A DNA stretch of 64,000 nt, taken from Aurifilum marmelostoma. Its lineage: Eukaryota > Ascomycota > Sordariomycetes > Diaporthales > Cryphonectriaceae. Numbering within the stretch: the stretch's first letter is position 1; every line of letters begins with the position of its first letter. Of the stretch, positions 33,712-44,900 are shown in pieces. The position numbers and the translations under genes were made by a program. The notes below the pieces were generated by a model, which searched no databases, had not been told where the DNA came from, and saw only the letters and a program-made list of their open reading frames with translations. Location of the stretch: positions 3,399,001 to 3,463,000 of the forward strand of contig JAMXSV010000004.1 of NCBI GenBank assembly GCA_027559495.1, given 5' to 3'.

Positions 33712-34839
33712 CGTGCGTGATTCAATAGCTGCCTGGCAGCAGCACGTGTCAGCGCCTCTCGATTTGTGAGCACTCGAGGCGTGAGGTGGTAGGAGGGACC
33801 TCTCGAAAGCTGGGGATTGGAAAGATATCGAATATCGAATGACGGTTATTGTTTTTTTGTTTTTTTTTTGGGGGGGGGGGGGGTTGGGGGAGAAGCAAGT
33901 AGTCTGCAGGTCCGGATGCTTTCTGAGTACCAAGTACCCACGGCAAGAGGTACCCAATGTACCTGCCAGAAGTGCCCTGCAGCATCTTGAGACTTCACTT
34001 GCCCTGTCCCCTCTAGAGCTGATCGCCTAGGGCGTCCAGGGACGGGGGTGGGAAGGGGGTCGCCAGCAACGGGACTAGAGGGAGGGGTGGATTGTTGCCA
34101 GGATCAGCGCTGTCTTAGCGTCTCACCAACCTCTTGCCATCTTTTGACAGAAACCCGTGGTACAGACAATTTCACTTCAAGTACCACTCTACTGCGTAAT
34201 ACTTTCTAGGTAGTTAGTTTGGTGGAGTTGCACGGCGCGGCGCCGGCCTTCCATCGTTACTAACACAGGACTGCCTTTCCTATGCCAGGTCAGGTAAATC
34301 GATATAAGGCAACACCATCGTTCAAGACACTTATTATAGAATCGAGGCCCGTAGAACATCTTATTTGGTGATTCAACTGGTGCTCTGTGATAAAGCTGTA
34401 TAGAGATAATTAGAGCATAGACCTGTGGAAGTTATCTGGGCTGACGTCTCTCGAAACCTTAATACATCTTATTCATACGGACTACAACTTCTTGAGCCCT
34501 CATTATATTACTCCATGCTAGCCCTGTATTTTATCTCGCTGCTATTTATCGAGAAGTGATCCAAACCTCTGCTGTGGTGCGGTTTATGCACTTGAGAGCT
34601 CCTTGGCCACCTGCGTCTCTTGCCACCCCAATCCCCCAAATTGATGCATGAGTACGTCATGCGGTGGCCATCATGAACCACGGACTGGTGGATCTTAATA
34701 AGTTCGGAGAAAGGTACATATCATTAAAAAGAGAACAGCGTGAAAAAAAAGTACACGAAAAGAAAGAAGATATGTTTCGCGTGTGGTCATCCATGTCGTT
34801 TTGATTACTCGTTTGTCCGACGTCTTGCCCTTCAGCGGC
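33712..34839. other. intergenic region with homopolymer run
   Basis: A T-run followed by a run of about 14 G lies at 33,850-33,884. Four GTAC motifs crowd into 33,926-33,962. No gene was found. Confidence 0.5.
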
Positions 34840-36430
34840 TCAGAGCCATGCCAGGAAGACGAAAGCCACGATGGCGGCAAATGCGCTGGCCCCGGTGAGT
34901 CTATCCTGGGTGCCCACGGCGCCGCTCTTGGTCGAGGCGGTGGTGGTGGTGCAGCTCTGGGAGAAGTCGGAAGTGGAGGTAGAGCAGTCGGAGCCTGACG
35001 ACGATGAGCTGCCGCTGCTGCTGCCGCTGCTGCTGCTGCCCTGGGAGCCTGAGTTGCCGATACCGCTAGAGCTCTCGCCGGGGACGCTCGCGGCCGAGGA
35101 TGCGCTGCTGGCGCTGGCGCTAGCCGAGGATGAGCTGGCACCGGCGTCCATATCGGTGCCCGTGGCCTCGAAGCTCGCCAGAACCGTGCTGTTCTGACCG
35201 TTGACGACGGTGTTGTTAGTGCCGGCGACGTTGGTGTAGTAGTAGGACTCTGCGTCGTTGGTGCCAGGGGCAGACGTGGCATTGTAGCACGAAATCTCGA
35301 CGGACTTCACGGTGACGAAATCGTAGCCGTACTGCTGGATGTCGGCCGAGTCCCAGTCGATGGCGCCGCCGGCCCAGTCGATGGTGTAGATGGAGTTGTC
35401 GGAGGCACCACCAGGCCAGATGGAGAGCTGAACGCGGGATGGGGTCTGTGGGTAGTCCCAGCTCTGGGTGGTGTCGTTCCAGGTGTCTGTCCTCTTCAGG
35501 GTACGCCCAGCGACTCCGTCGACCAGCCAGGTGACAGTGTCGGGGGTCCAGTCGATCTCGTACGTGTGGAAATTGCTGTACGTGTCCGAGAGGTCGGTGA
35601 TGTTCTTAGAGTTGGTATCTTCAGAGATGGTAACACGAAAAGGTGTCAGCAATTCATCCTGGCAACAACATCATGATGATTATCATATCGATAGACTCAC
35701 AGACGGGCAGGGCCTGGAAGTAATAGTTTGTCTGTGCGGTTTCGAGGTCGACGCCGATGAACTCAAAATCAATCTCGTCCTTGACATCGGACAGCAGGAT
35801 GAAGGCACTGACGACGCCAGCACCACGCGAGGTCTTCAGAGTGGCCTTGACATTGCCGTACCACATGTAGACGGTTGAGGCCAGGACGGTGCCGGATGAG
35901 TTCGCGGGCATGGTTAGGAGAATGTTATCATCGTACGTCAGGACCTGGCTACCGTCCGAGTAGACCCAATCGTATTCTGACGAGTTGCCGAGATACTTGT
36001 CCTCGCTCACGATTGAGTCGGTCGAGTCGAGCGTCATAGACTTGGAGGCGCACTGGGGCTCGGGCGCACAGCTGTCAAGGGAGAAGGACATGCGAGGGTC
36101 ACATCCGCCGAGGCAGTATGCGCCGACGCCGCATTCGCCATATTCTGCATGGGGCCGACGTCAGTGCTGGCTCTTGGTGTTGGTAACGTGCAGTAGCGGG
36201 ACACCACGGCTGGCCGAGGCTGGCGCATGGCGTGTAACGTAGGACGAGTGACGACGAGGCACGTCCACGAGACAGAAGAAATGGGGGTTTTGGGTGAACT
36301 CACGCGAGCAGCAGGGTGTATCTTCGGGGCATTTGTTGTCGAGAGAGCAGGTGGCCTGAGCGGCGAGGACGACGGAGGCTCCCATGAGGAGGGTGGCTCC
36401 CAGGCCGATGGGGAGGGCTGAGCGGACCAT
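34840..36430 (-). CDS. CRH-type GH16 chitin-glucan transglycosylase, GPI-anchored, with CBM18-like module
   Basis: Three exons, complement(join(34840..35618,35701..36144,36304..36430)), encode 449 residues. A signal peptide spans about 1-25. A Cys-rich chitin-binding module follows (CPEDTPCCSQYGECGVGAYC, split by intron 1). The GH16 catalytic motif is DEIDFEF (165-171), with nucleophile and acid/base glutamate/aspartate as in Crh1/Utr2. HTYEIDWTPDTVTWLVDG lies downstream. The C-terminal 150 residues are Ser-rich and end in a hydrophobic tail (FAAIVAFVFLAWL), a GPI signal. These enzymes cross-link chitin to beta-1,6/1,3-glucan in the wall. Introns have GTGAGT donors. Its anchor would depend on the pathway that GPI12 (9436-10399) starts. 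Confidence 0.93.
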
Positions 36431-38809
36431 GTTGATGCTGCCGACGCGGGCTCTCGACAGTAATTCGTGATGGTGGTGATGGGCGCGCAGAGACGGGAAC
36501 GTGGACCTCGAAGGGGAGGGGGCAATAGGACTTTGAGGGAAATTGTCGAGTGGGTTTATTTGTGCCAAGGGTTCGCCCCTACTATCCAAATACAACGGAT
36601 GATATTAATCGGCTGTTGGGTCGGTCCTTGGGTGTCAGTTGAGTCCACCTGAGCCCGACTCCACCAGTTGGAAGATGAAGAAAAGAACGGTCTGAGATTT
36701 GATCGGGTTGGCTTGTCGGAAGGAACGAGACGAGCCGCCGCACGTCCTTGGCGATGGCTGCAGTCAAGACGAAAAAAAGGAGAAAGAAACAGGGAAACAG
36801 TGTTGATGCAAACGAGCGTGGCGAGAGAGGTAGAGCAAGAGTTCGAATCCGAGAAGAACAAAAAAAAAAAGGGGGGGGGGATGGGGGGCGTGATATAGGA
36901 TGAACAAGGGAGCACGAGGCTGCTTTGTTTTCCCCTGTGGATATGTTTCTTCGCACTTGTGCAGATAGTGAGTGTTAGATGTAAAGAGTTGTGTGTCCCA
37001 TATGCAAAGAGAGGATCAAAACCTTTTTCCGTCTTTTTTTCCCTTGTTCTTCTTTCTTTTTTGCTGCCTTGCGCAATTAAATTTGTCTCCCGTGTGAAAG
37101 TCGCTGAGGCACAATTTTGATTTGCTAGCCTGACCACTGACTCGTTCACACACTTTCTCTCACACACACAATAACGAGGGACAGGCGAGGTGTGGTGAAG
37201 GATCAAATTGGATCAGGATGAATGTTAGGAAATCGAGGCGGGGAGATGGAAGAGCAAGATGGAGGCGAGGCCAGTCGAGGGAAGCCTGCGGAGGCCATGA
37301 TGGATCAGGAGGTCAGCACCCACCAACTTCTCTTTTTGTTTGGCTCCACCCTCGACACTACAACTCAGGGGGCCGCCAATTAAACCAGATCCCTCGCGGC
37401 CGAGGGAACTGGCATGATGCGCAAAACATGGGTCGTGGGGTGTTCTCCAGCATGTCTCCCAGACACGCCAGGCCCCAATGGTGAGAAGACGAAGAGGGTG
37501 TGGGGTGGTCTGGTGGGTTCAATACGAAGATCCGCCGCCGCCGCCGCCGTTCACCCCCCCCAGGCTCCCCAAGATGAATAGTGCTGCACTATACCGTAGT
37601 AGTAGATAGCACACGCAGCCCTACCGCGCAATAAAACGGACTTTTGGTTTTGGTGGTGGTTTTTTTTTTTTGTGTGAACATAGTCTAGTTATCAAGACGG
37701 CACGGTGTTCCGCATGGCCTGCGTCTTAACGAGGTGTTAATGTACTTGGGGTCCCAAAGCGAGGTCACTGCATCCCCATGACGACCGAAAATTCGTTGCT
37801 ATCACCACCCAACACCACTCAGCCTCGGTTCACAGCTCACCGACGCATCCACCTCTCTTCTTTAGGCTGCAAGGATCACCCGTGGGCCCTTCCACCCCCA
37901 GATCTATCAGAACAAAAGGATACTTTAGAACCCAAAACTCGGGCGGCCCCGCCGAGACAGGCCTCCTTGCGTGGTAGGTCGGTGCACGTGCCTCAGCACA
38001 ACGCCAAACAGGTGCTGGCGCGCCGATACATGCCATCATCCCTAGATATCGCTGTCCAAGCGGTCAAACTAGAATGGATTTTATTCGCGGCGTGTTTCTC
38101 TTTTTCATTATTTTCTCTATTCCAAGGCCGTGTTTTAGGGGGGCAATAGATGTCCTCATTAGCATATAAATATCCCTTCTTTTCCGTCTTAATTCCTTCT
38201 TCACCTTAAAAAAAAGCTAGTGTCAAACTTCCGACTTTTCGGTCTCCCACCCGAAAGACACACCCTTAATTCAACCGCCCCCCCCCCCCCCAAAAAAAGA
38301 CCAAAGAAGAAGAGAAAAGGGAAAACACATGCGGCCCTGCATATCCATTATTCACTAGCCCCTCATCATTATCCCCGCCCCTCAGTACCATCCACAGGCC
38401 AAATAGCACACACGACCCTGCAGGCTGTCCCTGCTCTGTAAGCTTGCTACAGCTGATCCGGACAAGAACCGTGTCAGAGCGCTGCCCCGCCTTCATCATC
38501 TCCGTGGTATCATATTCATGGTAGACAGGAAACTATCCCAGACGCACGCAAAACGAACAAGAAAATATAAAATTGACCTCCCCTCCCTGCGGTCGGAGGG
38601 CCTCTAGCAGTGACAGCATCCGGCATATCCCTCTTTTTCGACATAACCGAGAGGGGGGTCCAAGTCGTCAGAAGACGATAAAGTGTTGTGGGTGATCATG
38701 TGTGGTAGCTGGAGTTGGGGCAAATAACACTATCATGTTCCAGGCTTCGACAAGACATCTTGAGGACTACAGCAGATGTAGCCTCAACCCAGGACTGGTG
38801 CGGGGGATA
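36431..38809. other. intergenic region
   Basis: This is the upstream region of the CRH gene and the 3' side of the SANT gene. It contains CCG repeats (about 37,532-37,550), a T-run at 37,661-37,671 and a C/A run at 38,278-38,298. No supported gene was found. Confidence 0.5.
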
Positions 38810-39640
38810 CTAGGTGCGCTTGGCCTGGTTGGCGAAGAGATCTGTACGCTTCACGTTAGCCTTTGCCGTCCGTCTAGGCCGTGATTCGTGGGGGTGAGCC
38901 GCTGTGTGCCTCAAGACTCCGCCTGCTCGTGAATCGTACCTGGGAAGTGCTCTTTGGCATATTGCTCGCAGGCCTTCAATGGCTAGTCAGCTCTCTGCGT
39001 CCCTGCTTGCGTGCAAGTCACGGGTGAGTCTCTGTAAACATACCTTTGCCGGCTTTCCAACTTTCTGGCCAATAACCTTCCATTTGTTGTTCTCGTACTC
39101 CTTTATGGCGTTCATCAAGGCTTGACTCTGCGGGCGCTGGGGTGAGTGCGTGAATAGGGACGAGGGATTTTGGTTGGCATCTGGTGATCCTCGAGCATTC
39201 CATACCTCATCCTCTGCAAACTCCGCGTAGTGCATGTCCTTGTACCAATGCTTCTTGACGCTACCTTCGGTTCGGGTAGGGAAGGTCTGTCACCATACCG
39301 TTAACATTTGGATGCCAATGTTGGGACAGTGTGGTATTTCACGATTGTGAGCACATACCTTTGCTATCTCCGCCCAGCTCTGTCCGGCATCGCGCATCTG
39401 CTTCAGGCGCAACTCCTCCGCAGGCGTCCAGGGAGTGTTGGTACGGCTCTTCTTCGCTGCTGGAGGCCCTGGCGTGGCGACCTGGCTGTCCATCTGGGGA
39501 GCAGGTTGGGGTGGCGCAGCTACAGGCGCGGGGGGCGTGGGGACTGGGATCGGGGTTTGGGCTGCGGTCGCTTGTTGAGCTGGGATCTGAGCTGACTGGG
39601 GCGGGCCAGTGACGACGGGGGCCTGAGGGGTCACCGCCGC

Positions 39641-39671
<31 letters not shown>

Positions 39672-40240
39672 GCAGCATTGCCTCCTCTCTTTCGCTTCGG
39701 TGCAGAAGCTTGAACTGGGCCGGGCGTCGGGGCCGGGGCAGGCTGCGGGGTCGGCTGCTGCTGGGGCTGGTGTTGGATCTGCTGAGGCTGGACAGCCGTG
39801 GGCTGCGGTTGGTGTTGCTGCACGTGCTGCTGCTGCGGAACGGGCTGCTGCTGCTGCTGGGATTGCTGAGAGACGTGCTGGTGCTGCTGCACATGTTGCT
39901 GCGGATGCTGCTGTGGGTGTTGCGGGTGCTGAGGATGGTGTTGCGCGTGTTGGTGCTGCTGCTGAGAGGCATGCTGCGACACGGGCATGGGTGGTTGGAT
40001 TGTGCTCGGGTGTTGCGGATGATGTTGTTGCGTCGGAGCTTGCTGCGCGTATTGACGATAATCAAGATCGTTGCGGCTTCTCATGTCGGCTTGGGCCTGA
40101 GGGTGGCCATATTGCTGATGGCTGTACCAGGGCGTGTTAGCGGCAAACGGCGACTGGTTTTGGGTCTGCATCGGCATCGCGGCTTGGGGCTGAGGGGGCC
40201 ATGACGGCTGCTGCACGAGGTCTCCCCGCTGTTTCTTCAT
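38810..40240 (-). CDS. glutamine-rich SANT/Myb-domain protein
   Basis: Exons complement(join(38810..38841,38940..38973,39044..39127,39206..39286,39359..40240)) encode 370 residues from ATG 40240. The N-terminal 230 residues are Gln/His/Pro-rich, followed by a basic PKRKRGG and a run of about 14 Ala. A SANT/Myb-like unit starts at NTPWTPAEELRLKQMRDAGQ and continues WAEIAKTFPTRTEGSVKKHWY; a second segment reads ALMNAIKEYENNKWKVIGQK. The domain organisation suggests a transcription regulator binding DNA or chromatin; the target is unknown. Introns 38842-38939, 38974-39043 and 39287-39358 have clear donors. The 78-nt intron 39128-39205 is stop-free and in phase. An upstream exon at 41863-41975 may extend the N-terminus. 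Confidence 0.82.
39634..39676. repeat. GCC/GCG trinucleotide repeat coding for poly-alanine
   Basis: GC-rich triplets encode about 14 consecutive alanines just after the basic PKRKRGGN segment of the SANT protein. Length variation between strains is likely for such runs. Confidence 0.9.
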
Positions 40241-41862
40241 CGAGAAGATAGGTGGAAAGAACCTATTCGAGAAAGGGAGGTTCCGGCGAGGTGATGGCGT
40301 CGTGCCGCATACACACGAGCACGACAGGGAGGGAATGACGCCGACACACACACGCACAAAAAAAAAAGAAGGCAGTTGTGGGCAGGAGTAACAGGCGTGT
40401 TCGTGGTAGTGGGGAACAAGAGAACGCGAGGCGTGGATGACGCGAATTGAACAGGTTCAAGGGCCCCGTCACAAGTATCTGGCAACGGTGGAGTGCGGGT
40501 GGGGATGGGCAGAGGGAGAAGTAGACAGAGAAGTAGAGAGGAGGTAGAGAGGTAACGGGACAGAAGTAACGAGGTAGTGTGGTGGGGGGGGGGGAGGTCA
40601 GGTAGCGGGTAGGCTCAGCGAGCAACAAGGGGGCCCCCGCTGACTATGCACTTGTCAACGTCCAGTGGGCGAGGGATAAGCACAGCTGAAGGCTAAGACG
40701 CCCTCGTTCGTCTGGGCTCGGGCTTGGGTCCAGGTCGGGGTCAAAGCTCGGCACTCGATCGAGAGGGATCGCGCCGCTGCCCCACCTTCCAGAATGTGAA
40801 AAGGCAGCTGTATTTTTCAGGATGGGATGGTACTTCGGAACCACCAGAAATGTCGCTCCTGGGTCGATGACCGCTCTGCGCAAGTACTGCCGCCTGATGT
40901 TGTGCGCTTGCTTCGACTTCGACACCCGGATGACGACAGATCGAGACGGCGACAAGATATGAGGACTACCTCTTTATTCTCGAGGATGAGGGAACGAAAT
41001 CCAGTGTAGCCCTTGATCTGAGGTCTTGCCCATGTTCGTCGGAGAATGCGGAGCGGAGGGTGTAGGTGGAGGAGGGAGGTGTGTCGGACTGGGAGAACGA
41101 GAGGGAGAGGACCAGGGGACAAGCAGATATGCGACGGGGTACAAGGGATACATATAAGACGGGAGCGATCGTGGGCCTTGCTTGGACCGTGGGCGAGGGA
41201 CGGGAGAGAGACAAGACCAACCTTGCCTGGCCCCCAGCCCACTAGGCAGAGGCCGGTAGGCGGTAAGCCATGGTACAAGTGTGGTAGCGCAGGCGTTGTG
41301 GTAAACAGGCGGGCGAAATGACCTGGGTGGATGCAGGTGAGGTACCAGAGGCTGTGCCATGTACCCTCACATTTCCAGGTTCTGGAATAGCACTAGAAAA
41401 AGAAACAGACGGCACTTGCGTACTGTCAGGTGCAGTGACGTGCGAAGGTAACGAGGGGGGGGCATGCCCAGGATATGGTGACGAAAAATCCACTAGACGC
41501 TCCTCAGTCACCAGCACCATATTGCTGGCACAGCGTTGCGTGGCTCGGATCGCCCGGTGCAGTGGACTTGGCATCGGCCTGTGTGGGCTCAGACTCGAGC
41601 GAGTCCCTCACGATAGAAATTCGGGTGGGACGCCGTCTTGGATCAGAAGTCTCTGGGCACAGCTTGACATGGTGGGACAGGGGAAAAAATGATATGAGAA
41701 GGTACGATGCCGGCAGCGTGGCGCATTGGAGCAAGGTAGCGGGAGGAGGGGTGACGAGGGCCCCCGGGAGGAAGGGTAGCGGGAATGGGTGGGAGGGGGA
41801 GGGAGGAGGGGTGGGATTCGGTCGATACGAGAGAGGTACAAGAAGAACGGGTAGCTACTCAC

Positions 41863-41975
41863 GGGTAGTCGTTTGGGTTTGGGTGAGGGTGGTGGGTCGC
41901 GCTGGGCTGAGGCTGCTGGTACTGCTGTATGTACTCATTCGTAGCCCCCAGCGGGGTCATAGTCCATTGCTGCAT
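41863..41975 (-). CDS. candidate upstream coding exon of the SANT/Myb gene
   Basis: The frame from ATG 41975 reads MQQWTMTPLGATNEYIQQYQ, then a Gln/Pro/His-rich stretch ending NPNDY plus two bases, and stops at a consensus GTGAGT donor. The composition matches the SANT protein downstream. Phase fits an acceptor at 40263 (AATAG), which would add PFFPPIFS before the ATG at 40240. That would need an intron of 1,600 nt, unusually long for this genome, so another exon may lie in between or this may belong to a separate leader. A CAG acceptor-like site directly precedes the ATG. Confidence 0.45.
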
Positions 41976-44900
41976 GGTCTGGAAAGATAGTAACGTCGTG
42001 TTAGCTCAATTTGTGTACTTTTCGGCCATTCTGTTTTCACTTTTCATCGTTATCTTTTCTTGTTTAAAAAGAAAGAAAGAAGATTAAGAAGAAAAGTAAA
42101 TGATTAAAGAGGGGGGGGGCAGGTATATGCATGGTGCAAGTGACGATAGGAGTTGCCAGGTGTCTGTCAAGTTGACAGCCAGGGAATCCAAGAGGTGCAC
42201 GGCATAACGGCAGCGAGAGCTGATCGCACTCGCATCCCAGCGAATAGCGGCATCATGATGGGCATCGGCCCCAAGATATCCGTACTCTGGAGCAGACAGC
42301 TTCAGGAGCTGTTGTAGACGAAGCTGCAGGAGCTTTGCGCTGACGCAGGCCTGCTGCGATTGCCCAGCTTGCTGTGCTGGACCACAGTCGACGTCGCTGG
42401 TATGGGAGGAAAAAAGGCTGCATGAAGTCCTATCCCGGCCTATGTCGTCCTTGCTGAGCAAATCGACAATGTCCCCGCGCTCTGACGAATTCTATTGTAG
42501 TGAACTCGGGTCTCAGAAGCGAGAAACTGAGGGCCTATTGAGCTGGACGCGGGCTGCAGGTGGCCCATAACCGGACTGGATCCGATTTTGTTGCAGGTGG
42601 CCAGGGAGGCCAGGGCCAGGGTCATGACGGGTGGATGGCGGGATCGAAGCGCGAATGCTTGGTGGGGTGTCGGCGGTCGGGACAGGGTTCAGTATAGTGG
42701 AGGCTGGCAGAAAAAAAAAATAGAGGATAATAATAATAATAACAACAACAGAGGCGCGAGACAGCCAGAAAAGTCGCGACGCATAGATTGACTTGGCCTG
42801 ACAGTCCGGCGAGACGAAAATTGGGTCTTGTCGTCGCAGATGAGCGGTTTATTGACGTGTAGACCAGACGACTGGCTGGTTTTTTCAAAAAGCTCGAAAA
42901 GGTGGTGAATCAAGGGAGGTCGGTCACGACGCGAGAAGGTTGATGACACGTCTCGCATGTGCCCTCGAGCTCCCACGTTGAAGAGATGCAGAGATGTTCA
43001 GCGTCAAGCCCGGACTAAACACCCCCAGTCTTTGGCGATTCAGTAGTGGGGTTGGCGCGGGTAGGGCAAACCAGATTCTGGCGCTGGCTGACCAAAATCA
43101 CAACCTGTTGCACGCCGAAGCCACCGCCCCAGGAATGGATGGCAGCTTTGAGCATCAGGAACAGTCGAGTCCAAAGCCATGTGGCCTAGAGCCCCAAGTC
43201 CTCTGGTCCGGTCTGGCGCGACGCCGACGCGACGAGGATTGCTGTGCTCGACACGAGGCAGGCAGGTACACACACCGTTTGGAACTCGACTCTTCGCCAG
43301 CAGTGACGAGGATGAAAATTCTGCTCGCGTGGGGGTTGCTGATCGTTCTGCTTCTGCTGCTGCATCTGCATCTGCTTGGCGGCGGCGGCGGCTGCTGCGG
43401 CTGCTGCTTATGTTGCTGCTCCCGCTGATGACTGATATTGCTGGTGCTGGTGCCAGTGAGGACGCTGATGCTGATGCGGATACAGGTTTTGGTGCTGACG
43501 AGGATGGCGATGCCGATGACGGTGGTGCTGTCGCTGTCCAGTGTTTTGTGCGATGTGTGTCCGCGAACGGGCTCTAGTCCGCTGCCAGGGGTTGTGTTTT
43601 GATGCCTCCAAGGTACCCGAGAGTACATGTCGCGATGAGGCTCTGCAGATGACGGGGGATAGGCCGCAATGGTGACGGACCGGGGATGGGAGACGAACCA
43701 CGGGATAGGAGGGCATGGGGGAGACAGAAAGACACGAAATTTCAAGAGGATGTACTTACGAGCATGTATCTCCCACAGTCACTCTCGAGGGACACAGCTT
43801 GGCGTTAGGTCTGAGGCCTAGACGGTGACAGGCGCTGGTGAAAAGTCGAAACGCGATGTCGCAAGTTGATCGTGAGGCGCAAGAAAACCTCGGACAACTG
43901 GCGATAAAAGTCGTTTGTCGCAAGTACTGTACGTAGCCTCGTAGCCTGCCCAGAGGTATGGTCGTGAGCCAGAGTGTGTGTGTGTGAGAGGCTGTGTGTG
44001 TGTGTGGGTGGGTGGGTGTGGGTGGTACGATGTGATGCGGATGGTGTGCAGTGTGTGTTGATTGACGTTGACTGGCGAGGCACGACAGGTGGTGAAGGGA
44101 GAGGTACCGCGGAGTCACCTTGGACAGAGCGAGTGACTTCTGGGAGTCCAAAAGGGAACTCCGGAGGGAAAAGGTCTCCCCAAGTCCCTTGCGTGTTCTG
44201 CCTGCGGCAGGGAAAGGGCGGAGGGGCCACAAGGCCCCCAGCCACCAGGCCGTGCCCCACCTGTCCGCCCGAGCGCCAGACAAACACCTCGTATCTTGAA
44301 GGTAGTCACGCAAGTCAGGCAGTGAGCAGTGAGCAGTGGCCCGGGCTACCCGCTAGCGGCGAGCTCTAGCTCAACACATGGCTGGAGCTGGCCTGATGAG
44401 CTGTGGCCACCTTCACTTTCCATCTTCATCGTCATCATCATCGCTCACCACCTGCCAATCATGTCCCTTCCTCTTGCAGCCTGCCAGAGTGACACCATCA
44501 CAAGCTCTATCCTATTCTGAAAGCTCATCAGGAACAGATAGCATCCCACATGATAGTATCTGATAGGCAGCATGAGGTCTAAATACAGCAAGCACAGCGC
44601 AATATGCAGCTTACTACAAGCTCCTGGCTTGCGGCACTACATTCCTGATCTCGATCGAGCGAGCCAGAGGGCAATAGGGTTAGGGTGATGTTTTTCAGTA
44701 GGAGCCAAGGCGGGGTGGCTGGGCAAGGGTTGGTACCACAGCATGCTACTATGTACTTGTGCACATGTTGGCGTCAGCACGCCTCCCTGCCCTGCTCAGA
44801 CCCTTGAATTTGGGGGAAAGAAGGGGTGGGGGGGGCGGATCGCTCTACCCAATACGTGTACATCATATGGCAGTACGTAGTAATGTTCTGTAGCACAAAA

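Noticed and set aside
40644..40955. 103-codon minus-strand frame that could be an intermediate exon of the SANT gene
   Set aside because: Its composition does not match the Gln/Pro-rich flanks and no phase-compatible splice sites were found.
43310..43500. CAG/CTG-rich tract as a coding exon of a glutamine-rich protein
   Set aside because: Stops interrupt the glutamine frame and no start or splice sites tie it to a gene; it is more likely leader or repeat.
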